Positions 46,866 through 57,557 of a stretch of 64,000 nt of DNA are shown here, one piece after another. How positions within the stretch are numbered: position 1 is the stretch's first letter; every line of letters starts with the position of its first letter. The translations under genes and the position numbers were made by a program. The notes under the pieces are model-generated. The model saw only the letters and a program-made list of their open reading frames with translations, did not search any database and was not told the DNA's origin. Origin of the DNA: Adineta ricciae (Eukaryota; Rotifera; Eurotatoria; Adinetida; Adinetidae). The stretch lies in assembly GCA_905250025.1 (NCBI GenBank), contig CAJNOJ010000072.1:356315-420314 (forward strand). The letters run 5' to 3'.

Positions 46866-48905
46866 ATGAATTCGTGGATAATTATCGGGTTTCTACTATT
46901 TGTCTTATTCTCAAATATAAATCTACTGCCGTTACCATTTAATCAATATGCATATATGCTCGCACGAGAGAAGATCAAACAACATGATCGAGCTGTTCAA
47001 GCGCAAAATAATCTAACTGCCAAGGAAAAAGTCGTGAATTTATATTTAGAAGTTCTTCGTGCCAGAGATTTTATCGATACAAAACATTATTTTTTTCCTG
47101 CACGACCAATTGAATCCGAAATGGAGAACATTACCAATAGTCCATTTTATCAATTTCTAACCCGATTACCCAAAGGTGGCAATCTGCATCTACATGAATT
47201 TCAAGTTCTCGATCGACGAATCTTTCTCGAATCGATTGTTAATTCTCCGGAATATAATTTGTTATATATATGCGATCAAACATCTTGCGTAACGAATAAA
47301 TATTACTTAAAATACTTTACGAAGAACGTTCCTAATGGCTGGACAAAGGTGAAAAATTCGAATTGGACGATATCGGATATTGTTAAGAAAACAACACTAA
47401 CTGGAATGTTAAATGATCTTCAAACACCGTTGTATCCAACAGATACAGAGGCACGTTGGGATTTAGCCAGTCAATATGGTGCTTTTCGTTTCTATGCAGA
47501 TCTAGTAAAACATAATGCTACACGATTTCGACATATGCAGTTGATATTAGATCAAGCATTGGAGGATAACGTGCAGTTCTTAGAACTTCGTCGTGGATTT
47601 TTTGGAAATTTATACTATTTCGATGAACATGGTTTACAACAACCGATAAATGCGACGGAAGAACTGAATTATTTATTAAAATTTAAAAAAGACTATATAT
47701 CAAAACATCCGAAGCTGATTGACTTTCTCTTCATTATTTATAGTTCAAGACGATCATCCAAAGAAGCGTTAAAGACTCAAATCAATAATTTAATCGATCT
47801 CCAACGTTCATTTCCCGATTTCATTCGTGGATATGATATGGTTGGCGAAGAAGATCAAGGTTATACAATTCTATTTCACAGTGATAATCTCCTTCATGCA
47901 TTTAACTATTCGCAACATAGTAATAACACATTCAATTTATTATTTCATGCTGGAGAAACCAATTGGCCAGAGGAACATATTCCATCGAACTATGGGGATG
48001 GAGTTTCAACATTTGAAAATATTTACGATGCACTTGTTCTTCGGACACGTCGTATTGGTCATGGATTGAGTTTAGCGAAACGACCAGATATGTTTGAGTA
48101 CATTCGTGAACGTCAAATAGCCATTGAAGTTTGTCCAACAAGTAATCAAATTCTTGGTAAACGATGTTACATTTACTTTCTGATAGTTCATCTGTATCTA
48201 TTCGATTTAGGTTATGTTGCCGATCTGCGTAATCATCCGGGTATTGTTTATCATCGAAGTGGAATACCAATTGTTTTAGCTGGTGATGATCCAGGCAGTT
48301 TTGGTTATAATCAATTGAGTGTCGATTTTTATTTGGCTACGATGGCTTGGGGTTTAAGTCTGGCTGATTTAAAACAATTCGCATGGAATTCGATTGAGTA
48401 CAGTTCACTTCCCGAGAGAAAAAAACGTAAAGGTTTCCAAAAATGGGAATACCAATGGAATCGTTTTATCGATTCGTCTTACCGAGTAGCGTGCAATCAA
48501 GTATTTCCTGATATTAAGATGAATATATCAGATATGCTACCAGCATACGGCCCGAAGAGTAAATCCATTAACGTGACGCTTTATGGATCTGGATTTGAGT
48601 TGGCGATATGTAAAACTATTATTTGTAGATTTGGAAATCAAACAACACACGGAACTATGGTTGATCTAAATGAAATCATTTGTTCAACACCGATTCAACA
48701 ATATAATCTTTCAGATGTTCCAATTTCATTATTCATTGATAACAAAGTTGTTCCGTCTGGTTTGACATATACATTTGTACCATCGTTATCTGTTATCGAT
48801 GATGGAACTTTAACAACGACAACTTCATCAATCGGCAGGAAGCTTGTGATATTTAGAAAAGAATTCGTTTTATTTGTAGCAATCCTTTTTATCGTTAGAT
48901 TGTAG
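46866..48905 (+). CDS. Secreted/membrane adenosine deaminase of the ADGF (CECR1/ADA2) type with C-terminal IPT-like domain
   Basis: Two exons (46866-48156 and 48211-48905) give 661 residues. The 54-bp intron has no stop and keeps the frame; removing it restores SNQILGYVADLRNHP, the conserved ADGF sequence. A signal peptide (WIIIGFLLFVLFSNINLL) and an ADGF N-terminal helical region precede the deaminase barrel. Zinc and catalytic residues are present: HLHEF (HxH), FHAGET (His, Glu), RIGHGLS and LAGDDPGSFG. The enzyme should convert extracellular adenosine to inosine. After the deaminase, residues about 545-635 (LPAYGPKSK, VTLYGSGFE, CRFGNQTT, ICSTPIQ, SGLTYTFVP) look like an IPT/TIG immunoglobulin-like fold. 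The chain ends in a hydrophobic segment (EFVLFVAILFIV), probably a GPI signal or membrane anchor. ADA2/ADGF proteins that I know end after the barrel. Confidence 0.88.
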   Translation: MNSWIIIGFLLFVLFSNINLLPLPFNQYAYMLAREKIKQHDRAVQAQNNLTAKEKVVNLYLEVLRARDFIDTKHYFFPARPIESEMENITNSPFYQFLTRLPKGGNLHLHEFQVLDRRIFLESIVNSPEYNLLYICDQTSCVTNKYYLKYFTKNVPNGWTKVKNSNWTISDIVKKTTLTGMLNDLQTPLYPTDTEARWDLASQYGAFRFYADLVKHNATRFRHMQLILDQALEDNVQFLELRRGFFGNLYYFDEHGLQQPINATEELNYLLKFKKDYISKHPKLIDFLFIIYSSRRSSKEALKTQINNLIDLQRSFPDFIRGYDMVGEEDQGYTILFHSDNLLHAFNYSQHSNNTFNLLFHAGETNWPEEHIPSNYGDGVSTFENIYDALVLRTRRIGHGLSLAKRPDMFEYIRERQIAIEVCPTSNQILGKRCYIYFLIVHLYLFDLGYVADLRNHPGIVYHRSGIPIVLAGDDPGSFGYNQLSVDFYLATMAWGLSLADLKQFAWNSIEYSSLPERKKRKGFQKWEYQWNRFIDSSYRVACNQVFPDIKMNISDMLPAYGPKSKSINVTLYGSGFELAICKTIICRFGNQTTHGTMVDLNEIICSTPIQQYNLSDVPISLFIDNKVVPSGLTYTFVPSLSVIDDGTLTTTTSSIGRKLVIFRKEFVLFVAILFIVRL

Positions 48906-49305
48906 ACGAAAATCACTCATTGTCTTCATTATTTCTTAATAAAAAATAACAGTCAATCGAAGAAAGTAAAAATCGACAATGTGTCTCAACGATACAAGAA
49001 GAAAAAAACAATTTTACGGTTTTCTATCATTTGTTTTTTGAAAAGAATTGACAACTTTACATACCAAACAACCTCAAACGAGTGCATTTTTTATTTTTGA
49101 TGTGCTATATGTTTCACCTATGTGCATATTTTTCTGCCTTAAAAGTACATTCTATGATTCATGTTACAATAATACTTATTTAAATCAGTCTGTTTAACGA
49201 AAGAGAATGTAGGCTCTTATTGCGTCGTTGATTTAGATTGTTCCGTGCATATAAATATAGGTGATAGTTGTACATATTCGATTATTTTTCAAACTTGTAA
49301 TACAA
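48906..49305. other. Intergenic region with TATA-like element
   Basis: No gene. GCATATAAATATAGG at about 49247-49261 is a TATA-like element 45-60 bp upstream of the next ATG. Confidence 0.5.
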
Positions 49306-49890
49306 ATGGCATCAGAAGCAGAATCAAAGAACGAACATTGTCGCGGTGGCGGTTGCCATAAATGGGAACCGCCTTCTGAAGAAGAACGTCAACGACGTGA
49401 AGGTGAATTCAAACAAGCTTTTTTGGAAGAATATCGCAAACGATATGGTGATTCTCCTATAACAGCAGATCAAACTTGGGAATTATTCACGGCTTTGAAA
49501 GAGCAGTGGCGTGCAAAGAAAATGGAACATCGTGGCGGACATCATTCACCCGGTAATCGAGACAAATCGCCACGCGATCGTTCGCATTCGCCAGGTCGAT
49601 TTGAAGAAAGACGCAAACAGATGATCGAAGAGTTACATACCGATTTCCAAAAAGATTATGCAACTGCTCATGGTAATAATAAGATCAATGCTGAACAAGC
49701 GTGGACATTGATTCAGCAAGTTAAGCAAAAGAAACGTGAGAAGTGGCAAAATGAATGGCAAAAGCATGGACCTGGTGGTGGTGGTGGCCATGGACATGGT
49801 CATCATCATGGTCACGGGCGTGGGCATGGGCACGGGCACGGGCATGGTCATAGACCGGGAGGAAGCCGCTCACCACCTAAAGATGATTGA
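49306..49890 (+). CDS. Hydrophilic His/Gly-rich protein with an internal duplication
   Basis: A single exon of 194 residues from the ATG at 49306; the frame is open upstream without an ATG. It is very hydrophilic and rich in Glu, Lys, Arg, His and Gly. Two related helical blocks are visible: FLEEYRKRYGDSPITADQTW (about residues 38-57) and DFQKDYATAHGNNKINAEQAW (about 107-127), each followed by a Lys/Trp-rich helix. They are separated by a Ser-Pro/Arg stretch (RDKSPRDRSHSP). The C-terminus is a GHGHGH run ending in SRSPPKDD. No signal peptide or membrane segment. I recognise no family. The composition allows metal binding by the His run, or a hydrophilic stress-type protein, but both are speculation. 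AATAAA follows about 90 bp after the stop. Confidence 0.7.
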   Translation: MASEAESKNEHCRGGGCHKWEPPSEEERQRREGEFKQAFLEEYRKRYGDSPITADQTWELFTALKEQWRAKKMEHRGGHHSPGNRDKSPRDRSHSPGRFEERRKQMIEELHTDFQKDYATAHGNNKINAEQAWTLIQQVKQKKREKWQNEWQKHGPGGGGGHGHGHHHGHGRGHGHGHGHGHRPGGSRSPPKDD

Positions 49891-50329
49891 AAAATGCATT
49901 TACACGCCGTTTGCAAAAGACATAGATTGTAGTTCGAATTTAGTACATCATGTTTATATTCTCACTCTCTTTTATTCTGAATAAAGTTATCGATGACTAA
50001 TATTCGTGCGTATACTCACGATTCCTCTTGAGGTAAATCGTAACAGTATTGAATAAATTGATTCTACGATCGAAAAGATGGATGATCTCTATTCTATACA
50101 AACATGTCTCATGTTTCTGAAAGAAAATCGGATTCCATTTCACATCAGTAGAAATTCGATCGAAGTCAGAACATATGTTTTCATGTTCGGGATTATGTTA
50201 CGACATTTTGCCTTTTGCTAGAAATATTATTGAATAAACTTGATGCAGATTTTATAATCTTCGAATGAATCATTTCATCTCATGAAGGTGAAGAATTAAA
50301 TACAGTTTATTTATTACAAATTATTCAAC
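49891..50329. other. Convergent intergenic region
   Basis: Polyadenylation-type AATAAA motifs at about 49980 and 50053; nothing else recognised. Confidence 0.5.
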
Positions 50330-51509
50330 TTATTTATGAACCATAAAACCATTTTTAATGATGTTCTTGTGATAAGTGGGAAGATCATATAATTTATCTT
50401 CAGAAACTTCACGTCGTGGTTTGGGTACTTTTCCGCGTCGGTTGGCTCGATTCTGTGCGACAACTTCCATTAGTGAAAGTGGTTGTTCATGTAGTGGTTG
50501 ATTTGTTCGTGCAGTGCGAGACGAATATGTTTCAACTACTTCAGTGCGTCGACTCGCATTTCTCAAAGTCGGAATGGGTGGCGATTTTGGAAAGACAAGC
50601 GAGCGACGTGAAGATTTAGCCGGATCTGGAGATGGGGATCTCGATACAACCATTGTTCGTCGAGGCGGCAGAGGAGATTCAGGAGGAGGTGTTCGTGCGA
50701 CCAGAACCTTACGACGAGGTGACTGAACAGGTGCAGGTGCAGGCGGAGGTGGAGGTGGAGGAGGTTCTTGAACGATGACCGTGTGTACAGGTGGTGAAGC
50801 GGGCGGAGGAGGCTCTTTGATGATGATAGTTCGTTGTACAGGTGGCGGAGGTGGTGGTGGTGGCTGTTTAATAATAACAGTGCGTGGAGTAGGTTGAGGC
50901 GCTTCGACATACTGAAATTCTCGTTAAGAAAAAGATCGAATATTAATCGAAATATCTTACCACAGGTTGTTCAATGATGTATTCTGTTTCTTCTTCAATG
51001 ATAGGTGGTGGTTGTGTTTCGTATACATATTCAACTGTTTCGGTTGGTATTGGTAATGTCGGCTCATAAACTTGTCTAATGACTTGTGGTTGCCTTTGTC
51101 GTCTTGGTGATACGTTAACCATTGTACGCGGCGTCATCATCATTGGTACTTCTTCGACATATTCAACTCCATTATTCGGATCAAACTCATCATACGGTTG
51201 GTACATTCGTCGTGGAATATATCCTGCAGAATTCCGATATGGTTGATCATTGACAAGTGACATTTCTTCCAATTGTTGTATGCCAAATTCATCTCCATAT
51301 TCTCTTGGAACATAATAATTCACTTGATGATCTCCGTAATCTTTCGAAACGATATTGTATGTTCCATTCTTGGATGTACCTATATATCCATTTGGATCCG
51401 ATGGATACATTTCTACATAGTTATCTAAGGGAACTGATCGAGCCAGGTCTCGTTCGTAAATAACTTCATCGTAGGCATTGTCACCCGGCAGTATATCGTT
51501 CGTTGTCAT
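50330..51509 (-). CDS. Proline-rich, low-complexity protein
   Basis: Two exons (51509-50961 and 50911-50330, 49-bp intron, phase 0) give 376 residues. The first half is acidic and Tyr/Glu/Pro-rich (VEYVEEVPMMMTPR, TETVEYVYETQPPP). The second half holds three imperfect repeats of a beta-like strand plus poly-proline (TVIIKQ-PPPP, TIIIKEPPPP, TVIVQEPPPP), then Arg/Ser/Pro-rich sequence with RSPSPDP and a short polar C-terminus. There is no signal peptide from the chosen ATG at 51509; an ATG at 51662 would add a hydrophobic leader but lies in a T-rich stretch likely to be 5' UTR. No family recognised; the poly-proline suggests SH3/WW or profilin-type binding, which is inference. Confidence 0.65.
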
Positions 51510-51900
51510 CGCAGCGAAAGAGAAAATCGATAGCGGAAGAGAGAAGGAGAAGAGAAAAACGGCCGATAACCGAAGAATTATATTGAGAAAAAGATTGAAG
51601 AAGTAGAAGAAAAATGTCAAATCAAAGCTCGTTGAAGTTTTTCTTTCTTTTTTCTTTTTCAATCAAAGAAAATATGAAGTTAAAGTGAAAAATAACACAT
51701 ACACAACCGTCAATATTATTGTGCAAGAAGGAAAGAACAAATGCAAGTCTATGTTAACAAAACATCAAACTATGGAATCATTTCAACACGCTCAGTTTGC
51801 TAGAAAAGAAAATTTATTCGATCGATTATTCAATAAAAATAACAAAAGTTTTAAAAAAGAAAGGAGAGAAAAATTGGCGAAAGAGAATGTGTAGATTTGC

Positions 51901-54066
51901 TTATACATTTGCTTCATTGACGTTATTTTCTTCAAGTAATCTTTCACGATTCCATTCTGCCCATTCGATCGATGACAAATCATCTGGTTCAGTTTCGGGC
52001 TGTTTAACCAAACGTTGTTTTTGAGCGATATGAAAACAACCAAAAAATACAGCCAACATTAAGTAAGCAACGGTGAATTTCCACCCATCATCGTCCTTTT
52101 TAATTAAAACTCCAACACCAGGAGCGTTGATTAGACCAAAAAAGGCAAACATTGAAGCTAAGATCGACCAAATCGCTGCTCGAATGAATTTTCTGTCGAT
52201 CATGTACATAAATATGGCAGTTAAGAAGATACATTGAAGAAGACTTCCACCGGAAAAGTTCAAAAGGCCACGATAGGAAAATCCATTGATATGTGCGGTA
52301 ATATTTTGATTGAAATCCGTATGATTGACAACAAATTTTGTATATGCATCTGAAACACCACTTATAATTGTACCTTTCGCCCAATCTGCAACAATGGGCA
52401 TCAGGCCAAGAAGAAATGCGGGATAATGTCGTTGAGGTGTTATAGCAAGAGTATCCGCACATATAACAAGACCAATGAAGATCTAGAGAGTGACTTTCTT
52501 CTCTTTTAAAAGACATACAAAAAGAACTATCACTTACAATAATGGGATTTACTGAGACGATAGCAATGATGGAGAGGAGCAAAGCGTTGATGCCAAAAAA
52601 GCATAATGGTAAGAAGGCAAGACCGTTTGCGATTGAATAGGCTTGTTTAGCACCCATTTTTTTAAATGCTGGATGACCAATAAATGCTAAATACGTCTCA
52701 CGTTAAGAAAATTTCGAATGAGAAAAAAAAGTCGATCAGTCTTACTGGTCATTCCAAGAATTGAACCGAAAAAGCTTGCAATTAATGTTCCAATACCATC
52801 GGCAAACATTGCTTCACGTGTTGGATAAAAATCACCGGCACGTTTTGCTGACTCGACACATTGAATCGTTCCAATAGCAATTGAAATAGCTGTAGGGATC
52901 GTTGTTGATAAATAAGGAGTGATTTCCTTTAGATTTGCCATCATAGCATGAATGGGGAATACTAATGGATAAGGTTTGATAACTGACGATGCAATTTTCA
53001 CTTCACTTGCTTGATTCAATGAAGTTGCCCATCCGAGAATAGTTCCAACAACAAGAGCAACAAACGCAACAGGAACTGGGCCAAATTTGACTGAAATTAA
53101 TTGAAATACTCTTGAAGTTGTCCTTTGCTTTTCCTTGTAATCTTACCTCCAGCGAAATAACCAAGCATGACGATCGCAAATGGTAGAAATGATACAATAG
53201 GTGATGCAGCTACAGGCAAATATTCATTTAAAGCTAAATAAGTAAAACCTATGCCAGATATCGACGATAGAAGTGCTACACCCGGTGTATTTCGTCGAAT
53301 AAATTCTCCAAAGATACACAATAATAGAAGAATAATACCCGTTGTAAAATTGCTTGCCAATGCAACGTACCACGCTAATTCTTCACAGCTTCGACGATCA
53401 CGACCACTACTACCATTGATGCATCCAAAATACGTTGGTAGTATAATACTGAATATAAATGCAACTAGAATGACAAATTATTTTTATTCGAAATATCAAA
53501 ACGAAATTTCAAATGACTCTACATGCGCCTGGTGTGTTTATTCCATATGGCATTGTACATACATCACCGCGATTTTCTTTATAGGCTAGTTTTCTTGCCA
53601 TGTAAACATAATATAAGTTTCCCCATAGCATCGATACGGATACACTAGAGAGAAAGAAGATTATTCTCTTATGAATCTTAGTGTTTTAATCTTACCCGGG
53701 CACAATCTTTCCGTAGATAATATCATCTTCGAAGACAAGTTTGAGACCAAGTATAACAGCCAGTAGTGTGGCTAAATTGTTCATAAATAGAGCGACAAAT
53801 CCATCAATATCACCAAGAACAAACAATGGAAATTTTGGGTTCGGCCGAAATGCACTGAGCCATTCTCTCGGACGGAACGTAAACAATGCCTTCACTTCAT
53901 TTCTAAGCGCATTCACATTTGAATCGATTAAATCAGAGAAACTGCCATGTTTAGTTGGTTGTGAAAAAGTTTTCACAGTAACAGCTGGTCCACCATTGAT
54001 TGATGTTAACTGGTCGGTCGGTACGAGAATAATAGGGGTGGACGGCGCTGTACTGGATGTAGCCAT
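51901..54066 (-). CDS. NCS2-superfamily (AzgA-like) nucleobase permease
   Basis: Six exons (54066-53696, 53644-53523, 53464-53147, 53090-52746, 52686-52538, 52482-51901) give 628 residues. NCS2 proteins move purines, pyrimidines or related compounds with H+ or Na+. About 12-14 hydrophobic segments follow a cytosolic N-terminus. Family marks are GDIDGFVALFMNNLATLLA near the first transmembrane segment, MPYGINTPGAFAFIF, and IGHPAFKKMGAKQAYSIANG near the middle. The fifth exon begins at CATTTATTGG after acceptor TATTTAG; other acceptors here break the frame. The AzgA branch is known from fungi, plants, algae and bacteria; animal relatives I know are the SLC23 branch. Substrate not determinable. 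Confidence 0.75.
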
Positions 54067-55145
54067 CTCTATCGTATCTATTTTGATTCAAAGAAAAGAA
54101 AAGAAACAATGTGTGAAGATCTTATCGTTATTTATATACGAAAGCGTTTCTCCATACACTCCTCTTTCACCTTTGGTCGACAACATAATGATGACGAGAA
54201 GCAATCCTGTAATTATCTTGATTCGATAAACTATTTATCACATTTAACGAGAACATTTACAATGACTACATATTCATAAACCTTCAGACTGTTCTATTCG
54301 ATATGTATACACTCATAATTGTATATGCACGCAAAACATTCATGATATATCTGTCTTTCTACTAAAGAATTAAGAAAAATATAATGATCGTATCGTGTAG
54401 ATGAATGAAGAAAATATTATATGTCGAGAACACGATACAAAGATGCTCTTAGTCCCTAGGAGAACTTCGATGAGTACAGATGTTTTTATTATTGTGTTAT
54501 TGAAGCTGATAAGATGAGATGCTGACAATGATATTCTTGATGATGACGAATGAAAAAAAGACAAACTTTGTATGCACTTCGGACACTGATAAAAAAAACA
54601 TGATAATCTTTTAACTAATAATTTTTACAAATCGTTCTTCTTCAAAACAAATTGCTCTTGTATTCTTGTGTATATCTAACTTAATCCTATCAAAACTCAA
54701 CTAATACCATTTTTTCTTTGTTTTTCCCCGGATAAAACGCGTAGTTGAAAAGTTTAGTACAGTATAATAAATACGACAAAACAGGGATCAATGCAAAGTA
54801 CATCTTTATAAATCGAGGATTTGAATACTGCTTAACGTCGCTCTTGCCATATTAATGATGTACTTGCTAAAACCAACAAGTCACGCTGTGAATCGATAAA
54901 ACTTTATCTTTATGTTAATTAAGTCATGGTTTTGAATGCGTAACTAGCGCCCTCTATAACCGATAAATGATTCATTTCCGATTGAAATGAATATGAACAG
55001 ATAAGAATAAAGATTGTTTTTTATTCGATTGTTTTGTAATAATTTATAAATTTAATTTATTATTCTTCTATTTGTCGAATGGCTTCATCTATTCACAAAT
55101 CAATCGATCGATGAATTATTTCTTGTTAAAGCTAGTGCTGAACCG
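54067..55145. other. Divergent intergenic region
   Basis: About 1.1 kb between the permease (-) and exonuclease (+) starts; AT-rich, no gene or RNA recognised. Both promoters should lie here. Confidence 0.5.
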
Positions 55146-57359
55146 ATGAGCATCATCGAAAATCCATCGCCTGAATTTGAACGACAATTTATTCAGGCAA
55201 TCAATGCACGAAGAAAACTCAAAGCCGTAAGTTTCTTCTCATTTTCATGAAAAAAAAGTCGATATTCGAATGTCTATCATCTTAGAATAAACCAAAATTT
55301 GTGATAACTTCTAATCAAGTTGCAGATTCTAATGAAGATGATCATTCTAAACAAGTGATTTTAACTGTGCGAAGTATTCAATCGTTGTTACTCAGTTGTG
55401 CTGATAAAGCTCCGCGTGGTCACGATTCAGGGTAAAGATTTGCTTCTCATTCGATCATTAAATTCATTCATTCTCTCTAGTTGGAGTAAAATTTTACGTA
55501 TTCAAAAGCTTCAACAGATTCTAGTAATTAATGTTAATGGTGTCTCAGATAAAAGCTATGCTAAATTAAAGAATACTGAACAGTTTCAAAAATGGAATCG
55601 ACTATTTACTTCGGTAAGGAAGAACAACGAAATTCGCAAGCAATCATGTTGATTCCTTTCAGGAAAATTTCTGTCGTACATTTCGTTTCCATACTCAGCA
55701 GAACATCTCATTGATTAAACAATTTAGTAAAATTGCTGCAAAACCAAGATCAACAAACCAATCTCAGGGTTCGAATTGCTTTACTTCTTTTTCATTTCGA
55801 TGAATATCCATTCATTTAGATTCATCAATTGTCACCAGTAAAGCAGAACAATTGAGTACTCGAAAACGACAACGAGATGAGGATGAAAAACCTGCACTTC
55901 AACATTTTCAACGACCGTGTGATGATCAATTTTCACGTGTTCATTTAGTTCTTAATCTCAAACAATTACTTAGCGGCAACTATCCGTGTCCAATCTATAA
56001 TCCATATAAACAATTCAAAGGAATCAAATCTTCATACAAACCAATCACATCATCGAGTCGAATATTAGCCTTAGATGTTGAAACAGTATGTTACGATCAT
56101 GTTTAATGACGTTTTCATTTTTCACAATTTATTCTATTGTTTAGTTTGAAGATATGAATCATCGACAAATTCCATATTGGATATCGATTGTCGATGAAGA
56201 GTTGAAGTGTGTTTATCAAGTGTTGATCAAGCCCGACGAGGAGCAACAGTTAGCTGAGTATCAACAGCGGTGAGTTAGATCTTTGCGTAACACAATTATG
56301 CTTGGATAAAATCGATTTTAGTCGTGAACAAGTTCTTAGTACGGTTCCCGATCTCGATGAACGAAGTCTAAAAGAAGTGCGAAAAGATATGAAAAATTTG
56401 TTTGACGATGACACGATCTTAGCTGGCCATAGTATTGAAAATGATATGAAATATTTACAATTTTATTATCCATATATAATTGATACATCGATCATCTTCA
56501 ACGTCAGCGGAACACGATTTCAAAAGTCAAGTTTACAGAAACTCTATGCCATCTTTTTCGGGTATGATAACAGGTTAAACTAATAGATAAATTACCTATG
56601 ATGAACTATTTTAGGCGCTTAATACAAAAGACACGATTGGAGCACGATCCAACAGAAGATGCGCGAGCAACAATGGAATTAATTCAATTGAAACTTTGCA
56701 ATAGTAAGAAAGATTTTGTTTTTATTTGAACATATACAAATTTTCATCATTTCCATGATGATTAGGTCTGAATTTTGGTGATTGGTTTCTCGGTGGTGTT
56801 GATCATTTAAAAGTCTTAGGAAATTACGATTCATTACAATTGAATGAAAGTGTCGACGAATGTCGAACTTTCCTAACCGAAACAAAATTTGGTTTACAGG
56901 AAGATTTTTTCAAAAAAATTCGACAACAAGATAAAGGTAAATCATCCCTACAATTAAATCCTATTTTCCTATTGTTTCTTCTTGTCTCTAGCCTTAATTA
57001 TCGAGCAAACACCAGCGAATGATCGTACATCTTTACGAACAATGGAAGTTTCCTCCAATCGTGAAGCTTATCAAGCTGGTCTTGAACAGCTACCAAAACA
57101 CGAATTTCTCTGGATACAATTTTATCTTGCAACGGATAGTGTTGACGATGACGAATCATTGATGAAGATATGCAAATACACCAAACAATTGTATCGATCA
57201 CTTCGTGAAGATTCGATTATCATCGGAATGTTCACTGAATTCAATGATAGTTTTAGTCGATGCTTTGTGAGATTTAAAGACGAAGAAAAATTTACTCCAT
57301 TGATCATCGGCGGACATGAATATCCACATGATTTAAAATTAATTAAAACTAATGGATAA
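55146..57359 (+). CDS. REX1/REXO-type DEDDh RNA exonuclease
   Basis: About ten short exons encode about 570 residues. The family trims the 3' ends of RNAs (5S rRNA, snoRNAs, tRNAs). The N-terminal 240 residues are polar with a basic/acidic patch (RKRQRDEDEK). The exonuclease core carries the DEDD motifs: ILALDVET (D, E), AGHSIENDMKYL (D with GHS/END context), and EHDPTEDARATMEL (H and D). Between them IDTSIIFN and SSLQKLYAIFFG match the REX1 layout. The region after residue about 440 resembles the C-terminal RNA-binding part of REXO5, weakly. The exon with DVET splices to FEDMNHRQ through GTATGT. In the first motif, Cys-Glu of many relatives (DCEM) is Val-Glu. The start is the first ATG that fits the downstream splice. 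Confidence 0.8.
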
Positions 57360-57523
57360 AATCATGTGTAAATGTTTGTTAAAGATAATAAAACAAAAAG
57401 AAAAGAATTCAATCGGAGAATATTCATGGGCGTCGTTATTGTTTATCGTTCTACTTTTTTGTTTTGCTTCAAAATAGAGATATCAATCTTTGCGTTTCTT
57501 ATCATTCAGGTCATAGGACAAAT

Positions 57524-57530
57524 ATAAAAG
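57524..57530 (+). promoter_or_regulatory. TATA box upstream of the second fatty-acid hydroxylase
   Basis: TATAAAA lies 28-34 bp before the ATG at 57558, so a start site at normal spacing would leave almost no 5' UTR. Confidence 0.4.
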
Positions 57531-57557
57531 TCGTCATTCAGCTTCGTTCGTGAGGGA

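Noticed and set aside
47932-48270. 112-codon minus-strand frame opposite the deaminase
   Set aside because: It is antisense to the conserved catalytic region; no own features.
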